Shown piece after piece: positions 14,983-21,006 of a stretch of DNA of 21,006 bases. Every line of letters starts with the position of its first letter. Position 1 is the stretch's first letter. The translations under genes were made by a program, and so were the position numbers. This DNA is from a virus: positions 1 to 21,006 of the IMG/VR virus record IMGVR_UViG_3300009425_002189. One strand, given 5' to 3'. Under the pieces are notes generated by a model. The model made no database searches. It was not told the origin of the DNA and was given only the letters and a program-made list of their open reading frames with translations.

Positions 14983-15714
14983 ATGAATAAAACAAAACTA
15001 ATTCGTTTTATCGACAAGTATTCGCTTGGTGGTGAAATTAAATCAGTAAAATGGTCATCCAATGGAAAACAATTGGCGACAAGGTTCATTAGTGGTGATA
15101 AATCATTAGTGGGGTCGGTAGTATTGGATAACTTCGATGATGTAGAAACATCAGATATTGGAGTTTATAACACTCCGCAATTAGTATCACTACTATCCAT
15201 CTTAGAAGAAGATGTAGATTTTAGTTTACAAAAAATGGGTGATAAGTTTGTGAGTGTTAATATGAAAGATTCTCAACATGGTACGCACTCGAAGTATATG
15301 TTGAGTGATTTATCAGTTATACCAACACCACCAGAGTTGAAGAATTTACCTTCAACATTTGGGTTGGAATTGAAGATTGATTCATATTTCATTAACACCT
15401 TTATTAGTGGAAAATCTGCATTACCAGATACCGATACATTTACTATCATCGCAAAAAATGATACTGCAAATGTAATAATTGGATTCAGTAATGTTGCTAC
15501 TAATCGAGTAACCATACCAGTTGAGTGTGAGGTGTTTAGTGATACTGAACCAATTTCATTTAACGCAAATATGTTTGCAAATATTTTGACTGCAAATAAA
15601 GAATGTGAGAAAGCTATATTGAAAGTTAGTTCAGATGGATTAGCTACAATTAGTTTTAATATCGATGATTATAAATCAGAATATTTTTTGGTTGCAACTC
15701 AACAAGTGACATAA
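14983..15714 (+). CDS. 45: DNA polymerase sliding clamp, gp45-like
   Basis: At 243 residues this is close to T4 gp45 (228). It follows the same pattern of two repeated clamp domains: SLGGEIKSVKWSSNGKQLATRF and the YNTPQLVSLLSIL helix in the first half; FNANMFANILTANKECEKAILKVSSDGLATISF in the second, the last part resembling the conserved clamp ending. Such clamps trimerise into a ring around DNA and tether polymerase and other proteins. AAAGGA (14967-14972) lies 10 bases before the ATG. The neighbours gp43 upstream and gp44 downstream agree with the assignment, though three unrelated genes separate it from gp44. Sequence identity to T4 is evidently low, so the call rests on pattern and context. 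Confidence 0.82.
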   Translation: MNKTKLIRFIDKYSLGGEIKSVKWSSNGKQLATRFISGDKSLVGSVVLDNFDDVETSDIGVYNTPQLVSLLSILEEDVDFSLQKMGDKFVSVNMKDSQHGTHSKYMLSDLSVIPTPPELKNLPSTFGLELKIDSYFINTFISGKSALPDTDTFTIIAKNDTANVIIGFSNVATNRVTIPVECEVFSDTEPISFNANMFANILTANKECEKAILKVSSDGLATISFNIDDYKSEYFLVATQQVT

Positions 15715-15724
15715 GGAGTCAATA

Positions 15725-16228
15725 GTGGCAAATAATATACTTGATAAAGCCCAATTAGGGATTCATACTGCAAATAAACGCGGTAAGAAACTTGAAGATA
15801 GAGTAGAAGAATACCTTAATGATAAAAAGATACACTACACTTATACACCAAATAGGGGTATAGATTTTCGAATCAGTACTAAGTTTGGTAGGGTGTATTT
15901 GGATTGTGTAAGTACTGGAACTGCTGGAAGTATAGATGAGAAGATAGCAACCAAAGTAGATAAGTATGTACGAAAGTATGAACTTGCTGGTGGTTCTATC
16001 CATATCTTACATCCATATAGTGGTTTAAGTAAGGAAGTTAAGGAATCTATTCATAGTATGGAACGATTACACGATTGTGAAGTACATATATTGGATTGGT
16101 TTGAGTTTGAAGAGTTGTTGAGTGATAATTATATCCCAACACCTAAACAGACTGCAACCAATGGTAGTAATTGGGTTACACCAGATTCTGCAGCAATGAG
16201 GAAGTTTTTTAATTTCGAGAAATCATAA
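15725..16228 (+). CDS. PD-(D/E)XK nuclease-like protein with a clamp-binding-like tail
   Basis: GTG start, 11 bases after the clamp gene, with AAGGAG at 15713-15718. The 167-residue protein has an early helix with Glu24 (KKLEDRVEEYL), then a short strand with Asp47 (RGIDFRI) and a second strand VYLDCVSTGT with Asp60, followed by SIDEKIATKVDKYVRKY. This order resembles the PD-(D/E)XK nuclease core (E...D...(D/E)-x-K), but the usual lysine position holds Val62, so the site is either degenerate or uses Lys73 instead. Near the C-terminus, SAAMRKFF (155-162) looks like a PIP box lacking the initial Gln, suggesting clamp tethering. Its stop shares one base with the next gene's ATG. Nuclease activity is inferred; a structural relic or a recombination partner is possible. 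Confidence 0.55.
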   Translation: MANNILDKAQLGIHTANKRGKKLEDRVEEYLNDKKIHYTYTPNRGIDFRISTKFGRVYLDCVSTGTAGSIDEKIATKVDKYVRKYELAGGSIHILHPYSGLSKEVKESIHSMERLHDCEVHILDWFEFEELLSDNYIPTPKQTATNGSNWVTPDSAAMRKFFNFEKS

Positions 16229-17451
16229 TGTATTTAGAATATTTTGACAAATTTAAAGGTATGACTCCTTATCTTGAAATAGATGAGAGAGAATGGGAGT
16301 ATATCAAAGAAACATTCGAAAAGGATGATGTCAAAGAAAGTCTTGCTAAAGTTGCAATGACTTATGAAATTCCATACGCCAATATATCAGAAAAAGATGC
16401 CTATAAAGCTTTACAAAAGTTAAAGGGTATGAGACATAATGATTTATTGGTAGATGGTGAGTGGTTTGCTCGTGAGGGAACTGCATACAAATATGATTTA
16501 AAGTTTGAAGGTAAACAACAATACTTTAGAAGAGTTAATATAGGTAATGCTGCAAGTAATTTTTTTCAACAAGAAAATCGATGGAGTGTGGATGGAACAA
16601 TATCCCCAGGCCCGAAGAGAACTTGGGAAACTGAAAAATATATGACATCATTGATGGGTGCAGCATATACTCTAAAATTATCTAAAATAACTGCGGGTAA
16701 TCTTAGAATTATGTTAAGTTTACGGAAGTATATTTGTTCACAATTTAAACCTAATGTGTCAAAAGTACTATACGATAAGTTAGGTAGTGAAAACATATTA
16801 GATTTCTCTGCAGGTTGGGGGGATAGATTAGCAGGATTCTATGGTAGTGAAAGTGGTAAGTATTATCTTGGGATAGACCCACGAAAAGAAAACCATCCTA
16901 TTTACAAGGAACAAAAAGAGTTCTATGAAAAACATAGAAATATGTTTTTTGAAGTTGATAAGGATGCACAATTTATAGTATCCCCAGCAGAAGATGTGGA
17001 TTTCAAAGAGTATGAAAATATATTTGATACGGTCTTTACATCACCACCATATTTTTCAGTTGAACGATATAGTTATGATGATACTCAAAGTTGGGTACGA
17101 TATAAAACCATTGAAGAATGGAATGAGAAATTTTTACAGGCAACTATTAAAAAATTATGGTGTTCTATAAAAAGTGGTGGATATTTATTAGTGAATATAT
17201 CAGATGTATATGCAAGTTCTAAGGGTGGTAAAGATTGGTTGGAGATTTGTAATCCTATGAATGATTTCCTAAGTACATTTGGTGATTCAGAATATCAAGG
17301 TTGTATTGGTATGGAAATGGCAAAACGTCCTAATAGTGGTGGAGCAGGAACTGCCGCAGAAGATAGGTTTAAGGATGAAACATTAGAACTTGCCGAGAAA
17401 ACCAAAGATAAAACTTTTTGTGAACCAATTTGGATATGGAAAAAACTTTAA
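16228..17451 (+). CDS. SAM-dependent DNA methyltransferase-like protein (SPPY type)
   Basis: The 407-residue protein has a novel-looking N-terminal part (about 1-170) and a Rossmann methyltransferase domain: SAM-binding motif I ILDFSAGWGDRLAGFYG (190-206), the acidic motif II GIDPRKE (215-221) and catalytic motif IV TSPPYFSVERY (271-281). SPPY is typical of amino-methyltransferases making N4-methylcytosine or N6-methyladenine. No C5-methyltransferase Pro-Cys signature is present. The C-terminal part (MEMAKRPNSGGAGTAAEDRF...) ends EPIWIWKK, a strand common at the end of such domains. Its start overlaps the nuclease-like gene by one base and its end overlaps the oxygenase gene. It could modify phage DNA against host restriction; the target site is unknown. 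Confidence 0.78.
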   Translation: MYLEYFDKFKGMTPYLEIDEREWEYIKETFEKDDVKESLAKVAMTYEIPYANISEKDAYKALQKLKGMRHNDLLVDGEWFAREGTAYKYDLKFEGKQQYFRRVNIGNAASNFFQQENRWSVDGTISPGPKRTWETEKYMTSLMGAAYTLKLSKITAGNLRIMLSLRKYICSQFKPNVSKVLYDKLGSENILDFSAGWGDRLAGFYGSESGKYYLGIDPRKENHPIYKEQKEFYEKHRNMFFEVDKDAQFIVSPAEDVDFKEYENIFDTVFTSPPYFSVERYSYDDTQSWVRYKTIEEWNEKFLQATIKKLWCSIKSGGYLLVNISDVYASSKGGKDWLEICNPMNDFLSTFGDSEYQGCIGMEMAKRPNSGGAGTAAEDRFKDETLELAEKTKDKTFCEPIWIWKKL

Positions 17452-18086
17452 TAAGTAATGATAATCCTTTATTTACTAAGGAAGAGTGCTTAGAGATAAG
17501 AAGTTGGGCAAGGTTAAAAGTTCAATGGATGGATAACTTCGACCCCTATACTGATGAATATGTTCCGATGTGCTCTAAAATGTTATCAAGTATTATACAT
17601 TGGGATGAAGATGAGAAGTATAAGTGGGTGCATGATAAGATATTTGAGTGGGGTAAATCATTAGATATTGGAATTAAAAGATTAGGTACGCCGAAGTTGA
17701 GAACAAATTGGTTTATGATTAATAATTACCCAAAGGGAACTTTCTTCAAACCGCATTCTGATAAGACAGGAAACTATGGTGAGTTAGATGATAAGGATAA
17801 GAATGGTGGTAGTGCGGTATATGTTGAGAATGAAAAAAATATACGAATTGCAACTTTTGTTACACAATTATCAGAGCCCAACGAGTATGAAGGTGGAGAG
17901 GTAGAACATGATACAAATTCAAAGGGCCAGTTTAAAAATAGTATGAATAAAAAAGTAGTAAGAAAGAGTCAAGAAATCGGACACACATCAATACATAGTT
18001 CAGATTTAATACATTGGGTTAATCCCATAACATCTGGTAACAGATGGAGTTTACAAATATTTTTAGAAAAGGATAGTTTCGTATGA
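17436..18086 (+). CDS. 2-oxoglutarate/Fe(II)-dependent oxygenase (prolyl 4-hydroxylase-like)
   Basis: The ATG at 17436, inside the end of the methyltransferase gene, is preferred over a TTG at 17430, giving 216 residues. The double-stranded beta-helix motifs are clear: FKPHSD with His107 and Asp109, the strand RIATFVTQLSEP with YEGGEVE, then SDLIHWVNPITSGNRWSLQIFL with distal His193 and the 2-oxoglutarate-binding Arg203. This completes an HxD...H iron site plus the Arg. Such enzymes hydroxylate proteins, nucleic-acid bases or small molecules; P4H-like copies are common in marine T4-like phages, usually with unknown substrate. Overlap with the methyltransferase (16 bases) and gp44 (4 bases) shows cotranslation within the replication operon. 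A role in DNA or replisome-protein modification is inference. Confidence 0.87.
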   Translation: MEKTLISNDNPLFTKEECLEIRSWARLKVQWMDNFDPYTDEYVPMCSKMLSSIIHWDEDEKYKWVHDKIFEWGKSLDIGIKRLGTPKLRTNWFMINNYPKGTFFKPHSDKTGNYGELDDKDKNGGSAVYVENEKNIRIATFVTQLSEPNEYEGGEVEHDTNSKGQFKNSMNKKVVRKSQEIGHTSIHSSDLIHWVNPITSGNRWSLQIFLEKDSFV

Positions 18087-19006
18087 CAGAAATAAAAAAT
18101 ACCCTATGGGTAGAAAAATATCGGCCGCAATCACTTGACACTTACATTGGGAATGAACATCTCAAAAGTAAAGTCAAAGTGTATTTGGAGAGTGGCGATT
18201 TACCACACCTTTTACTTTATGGGCGTGCTGGTACAGGTAAAACCACTCTCGCAAAAATACTCGTTAATAATATAGATTGTGATTATCTTTATATTAACGC
18301 TTCAGATGAGAATAGTGTAGATGTAGTTCGTGATAAAGTAAAGAATTTTGCATCAACACTTGGATTTTCAGAGATGAAGATTATAATCTTAGATGAGTGT
18401 GATTATATCACACCAAACGCACAGGCTGCACTTCGTAATCTAATGGAAACATTTTCAAGACATTGTAGATTTATTCTAACGTGTAATTTTGTTGAGAGGA
18501 TAATTGACCCAATCCAATCCAGATGTCAATCCTTTCAAATTATCCCACCAGATAGAAAACAAGTTGCACTACATATGTCTACTATTTTACAACACGAACA
18601 GATAGAAGCTAAAGTAGATGATATCGTAACGATAGTAAATAGTGGTTATCCAGATATTAGAAGGGTTATTAATGCATCACAGAGACAAGTGGTAGATGGT
18701 AAACTTATTATAGATGAAGCGATGAGTACACAAAATGATTACAAGTTAGAAGTGTTAGAAATCTTGAAAACCCAAGATAAGAAAAATGCTTTCAAAAATA
18801 TCAGACAACTTTTAGCTGATTCTAAAATTACTGATTATAGTGATATGTTTAGATTGATGTTTGACACTGTCGATAATTGGGGTAGTGGATACCTTGCAGA
18901 ATGTATATTAATATTAAGTAAGTATCAACAAAGTGATGCAGTAGTAGTAGATAAAGAAATAAATGCTATGGCAATGTTTGTTGAAATAATAGGAACAATA
19001 AAATGA
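18083..19006 (+). CDS. 44: Clamp loader ATPase large subunit, gp44-like
   Basis: The 307-residue AAA+ protein (T4 gp44 is 319) opens with LWVEKYRPQSLDTYIGN, the typical clamp-loader start. It then has Walker A GRAGTGKT (47-54), Walker B ILDECD (102-107), sensor 1 ILTCNF (131-136) and the SRC motif with arginine finger (146-148). In T4 four gp44 and one gp62 load the gp45 ring onto primed DNA. The ATG overlaps the oxygenase stop (ATGA) and its own stop overlaps the next ATG the same way. No recognisable gp62 follows; a small zinc-ribbon protein takes the place. Identification is firm. Confidence 0.93.
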   Translation: MTEIKNTLWVEKYRPQSLDTYIGNEHLKSKVKVYLESGDLPHLLLYGRAGTGKTTLAKILVNNIDCDYLYINASDENSVDVVRDKVKNFASTLGFSEMKIIILDECDYITPNAQAALRNLMETFSRHCRFILTCNFVERIIDPIQSRCQSFQIIPPDRKQVALHMSTILQHEQIEAKVDDIVTIVNSGYPDIRRVINASQRQVVDGKLIIDEAMSTQNDYKLEVLEILKTQDKKNAFKNIRQLLADSKITDYSDMFRLMFDTVDNWGSGYLAECILILSKYQQSDAVVVDKEINAMAMFVEIIGTIK

Positions 19007-19269
19007 ATATGAAAGCACAGAAACCAATAAAAAACCCACAGCAGAAAGTAGATTTAGCTAAAGCAGATACACTAAATTGTCAGGCGTGTGGTAATTATTT
19101 GTTTATAACATCAACGATTATAAAAAAGATATCTGCAATAATGTCACCAAATGGTCAAGAAGGATTAGTTCCAATTGAAGTATTTAGTTGTGGTAATTGT
19201 GGACAAGTACCAACCGAGATGTTAAAAGGAACAGGTCTTGAACCCGCAGAACCCGCACTGGACTCATAA
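19003..19269 (+). CDS. Small four-cysteine zinc-ribbon protein
   Basis: The 88-residue product has CQAC (26-29) and CGNC (63-66), two Cys-x-x-Cys knuckles 33 residues apart with predicted strands between (YLFITST, VPIEVFSC). That is the layout of a zinc ribbon, usually a DNA-, RNA- or protein-binding module. The first 20 residues are basic and probably flexible. It overlaps gp44 by four bases and occupies the position where T4-like phages often encode gp62, but it is shorter than gp62 (187 residues in T4) and shows no evident similarity. A replisome or transcription accessory is possible. Its last 32 bases overlap the next gene, whose ribosome site lies inside this one. Confidence 0.75.
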   Translation: MNMKAQKPIKNPQQKVDLAKADTLNCQACGNYLFITSTIIKKISAIMSPNGQEGLVPIEVFSCGNCGQVPTEMLKGTGLEPAEPALDS

Positions 19270-19951
19270 AGAGTTTGATATATTTGATGATTTAAAATCA
19301 AGAAAGAATCAAACACATAAAACTGTCGGCGGAGATAAAACTGGTAGAGTAGTTGGTGGATATACATTTAATGAACTTGGATTTAGGGGAGATGATTTAG
19401 AAACTTATTTTTCATCAAAATCTAAGTTACTTACTTTTGGATGCAGTCATACATTGGGGGTAGGTGTGGGAAATGAGGAAACATGGCCACATTTATTAGC
19501 AAACAAAATTCAACACTCACATATTAATTGTGGTATTCAAGGAATATCTAATGATACAATTAGTAGAGCAGTTCTATCATATACAGAAATTTTAAAACCA
19601 GATTTAATTGTTGTTTTATATACTTATCCACATAGGAGAGAGTACACCACATTGGATGGTAGGAAATGCTCCTTTAAACCTGATGGTAAATGGGATTATT
19701 GGGAAACTGATGATGGGTTGTTAGCTCACGATTCACTTGTAAATTTACAGAACGATGAATATGATAATGACAATCTATACAGAAATCAATTACTGATTAA
19801 GAATTATTTGGAAAATAAAGGAATTAGATTACTAACAAATGTTATAGATGAATATCTTGGGTGTTGGGAAGATGAGGCAGTTGATGGTAACCACGCTGGA
19901 GTTTTATCTAACGAATTATTTACCAAAAATTTATATGAGAGATATTTATAA
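19238..19951 (+). CDS. SGNH/GDSL hydrolase-like protein
   Basis: The 237-residue frame has no internal Met codon; the TTG at 19238 is preferred because AAAAGGA (19223-19229) sits 8 bases before it inside the zinc-ribbon gene. Block I is LLTFGCSHTLGVGVG with putative nucleophile Ser70. GISNDTISR (102-110) supplies the Gly and Asn of the oxyanion hole, and DGNH with Asp216 and His219 completes the triad at the usual C-terminal position. The first Asp of the classic GDS is Cys69, a variation seen in phage relatives. Such enzymes are esterases or deacetylases on glycans or lipids; in phages they may act on surface sugars or tail glycans. It stands between the replication genes and the next large gene. 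Active-site reading is good; substrate unknown. Confidence 0.7.
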   Translation: MNPQNPHWTHKEFDIFDDLKSRKNQTHKTVGGDKTGRVVGGYTFNELGFRGDDLETYFSSKSKLLTFGCSHTLGVGVGNEETWPHLLANKIQHSHINCGIQGISNDTISRAVLSYTEILKPDLIVVLYTYPHRREYTTLDGRKCSFKPDGKWDYWETDDGLLAHDSLVNLQNDEYDNDNLYRNQLLIKNYLENKGIRLLTNVIDEYLGCWEDEAVDGNHAGVLSNELFTKNLYERYL

Positions 19952-19969
19952 TATATATAGGAGAACCTT

Positions 19970-21006
19970 GTGTCAATAACAATATTTAGTCAGAAATCAG
20001 ATGTAGAAACAAAGTTAGAATCACTATCTAATTACATTACAGGTAGTGCTGGCGGTTGGCCTGATTCATCTTACGCAGGAATACTTGCGTGTTATGATTT
20101 TACAATTGAAAGTGGTAGTGATGATGTAAAGGTATTCGAGATGAATACTGCAATCAATAGTACTCAGATGAGTAGTCTATATGGGAATATATATGATGAT
20201 ATTGCACAATACGCCTCAACACAAAGTTATTCAGATGTACAGATATATGGTAGTTTTCAATTTGGAACATTTAATCCACCTACTGCAAAACAACCTACAA
20301 TATCTGCAAGTTTTGCTCAACATAATATTAGTTCATCATTTAATAATGCGAATCAAGCACAATACTTAGCAAAAAGAGGTACTGCATCTAATTCAGGTAG
20401 TTTTCATTTATTCGTAGCTACACCAAATAATACAGATGATACTTTGTATCAGATATCAAGTGGTTCATTTACTAAATCAAGTTTTAGAACTATACTTGGA
20501 GCATCACCAATTGGTGGTGATTCTTTAATTGGGACATTTAATTCAGCATCAATAGCAGCAAATAAAGGGGTTAGTGATTATCCAGATTATGTTTTAAAAG
20601 ATTTGGCTAAAGATGCATCATTTATGGTTACTGCCGAGGGTTCTATTTCATTTAATTCATACATCAGTAGTGCAAACCAACGAACACTTGTAAGTGGGAG
20701 TGATGGAGACTATAACTGGACTTGGTCAACACACGAGAACGAAAGTATGCAATACCTTTATGATGCAGATATGGCAACTGGAACACAAAAGTATGTAGAA
20801 GATTATATTATTTCATCGGGTAGTGATGATGGTTCAAGAAAATTTATAGGTAATGGTAGGAGTGTACAATTATTAACACCCGAAAAAGTAATTACACTTG
20901 GTACTTACTATAGTAGTAAGTTTTCATTGTTAAACGCCCCAACAGGTGTAAGTTCATCTCTGAATAATGATTGGTATGAGTGGAAATTAAAACCCTACCA
21001 AGGCCC
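19970..21006 (+). CDS. Large Ser/Asn-rich protein of unknown function, cut by the window end
   Basis: A frame beginning at GTG 19970, with AGGAG at 19959-19963, stays open to the last base, giving at least 345 residues. It opens MSITIFSQKSDVETKLES and is rich in Ser, Asn, Thr and Gly, with alternating hydrophobic and polar stretches. Recognisable phrases include KVFEMNTAINSTQM (about 54-67) and KGVSDYPDYVLKDLAKDA (about 200-217). There is no signal peptide, membrane segment or cysteine cluster. The composition suits a virion protein such as a tail or neck component. The NT..., D-YVLKD pattern could alternatively belong to an ATP-grasp-like enzyme; I cannot decide. It starts 18 bases after the SGNH gene. 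Being 3'-truncated by the window, its full size is unknown. Confidence 0.7.
   Translation, partial: MSITIFSQKSDVETKLESLSNYITGSAGGWPDSSYAGILACYDFTIESGSDDVKVFEMNTAINSTQMSSLYGNIYDDIAQYASTQSYSDVQIYGSFQFGTFNPPTAKQPTISASFAQHNISSSFNNANQAQYLAKRGTASNSGSFHLFVATPNNTDDTLYQISSGSFTKSSFRTILGASPIGGDSLIGTFNSASIAANKGVSDYPDYVLKDLAKDASFMVTAEGSISFNSYISSANQRTLVSGSDGDYNWTWSTHENESMQYLYDADMATGTQKYVEDYIISSGSDDGSRKFIGNGRSVQLLTPEKVITLGTYYSSKFSLLNAPTGVSSSLNNDWYEWKLKPYQG

Noticed and set aside
15725-17451. Classical type II restriction-modification pair
   Set aside because: The nuclease-like protein lacks the usual catalytic lysine position and ends in a clamp-binding-like tail, and a lytic-type phage replication operon is an unlikely home for an active restriction enzyme.
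16228-18086. Cytosine C5-methyltransferase plus TET-type hypermodification
   Set aside because: The methyltransferase has SPPY rather than the C5-type Pro-Cys motif, and the oxygenase looks prolyl-4-hydroxylase-like rather than TET/JBP-like.
19943-19950. TATTTATA, a minus-strand T4 late-promoter box
   Set aside because: It points back into the replication genes with no minus-strand gene to serve and lies in an AT-rich gene end.
20181-20369. Short plus-strand frame beginning MGIYMMILHN
   Set aside because: It lies inside the longer GTG-started frame in another register and has shadow-like composition.
1-21006. tRNA genes, CRISPR arrays, insertion sequences
   Set aside because: No cloverleaf with a TTCGA-type T-loop, no regularly spaced repeats and no transposase or terminal inverted repeats were seen by eye; a tRNAscan run would be needed to exclude divergent tRNAs.

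Overview
The window looks like part of the genome of a T4-type tailed phage (myovirus) from an AT-rich, probably marine background. It carries nearly the full T4-like replication set on the plus strand: single-stranded DNA-binding protein (gp32), UvsX recombinase, a 5'-3' exonuclease (RNase H), gp41 helicase, family B DNA polymerase (gp43), sliding clamp (gp45) and clamp-loader large subunit (gp44). Genes are tightly packed, often with 1-4 bp or longer overlaps, and several use GTG or TTG starts. The host is inferred only indirectly. An encoded outer-membrane receptor with a carboxypeptidase-regulatory-like N-terminal domain, and the style of its signal peptide, point to a Gram-negative host of the Bacteroidota/Marinimicrobia (FCB) kind.

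Layout. (1) 16-1290: a three-gene unit with a type IV pilin-like protein, a membrane-anchored protein and a secreted protein, closed by a strong terminator. (2) 1316-1962: a free-standing HNH homing endonuclease, convergent with the only minus-strand gene, a tiny exported lysine-rich protein; they share a bidirectional terminator. (3) 1963-2728: a 766-base gap without protein genes, containing a probable structured non-coding RNA of about 390 nt followed by a terminator-like hairpin. A 19-base element lies upstream of the RNA and recurs in front of gp32. (4) 2729-9444: gp32, uvsX, rnh, a small basic protein, gp41 and an adenosylcobalamin-dependent (class II) ribonucleotide reductase. (5) 9445-12318: a complete TonB-dependent outer-membrane receptor as a single-gene unit with its own promoter-like sequence, structured leader and terminator. 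(6) 12341-19269: gp43, gp45, then a three-gene insert (nuclease-like protein, SPPY methyltransferase, 2-oxoglutarate/Fe(II) oxygenase), gp44 and a four-cysteine zinc-ribbon protein. (7) 19238-21006: an SGNH-hydrolase-like protein and a large open gene cut by the window end, possibly the start of a structural region.

How it may work together. gp32, UvsX, the exonuclease, gp41, gp43, gp45 and gp44 would form the replisome and recombination machinery, and the reductase would supply deoxynucleotides. The polymerase ends in a consensus clamp-binding (PIP) peptide, and the nuclease-like protein encoded just after the clamp ends in a similar one. The most unusual content is envelope-directed: the outer-membrane receptor, the pilin-like protein and two further exported or membrane proteins. 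The receptor lies directly behind a B12-dependent reductase, which suggests, without proving, that it helps import cobalamin or another scarce nutrient during infection. The structured RNA was not recognised as any known family.
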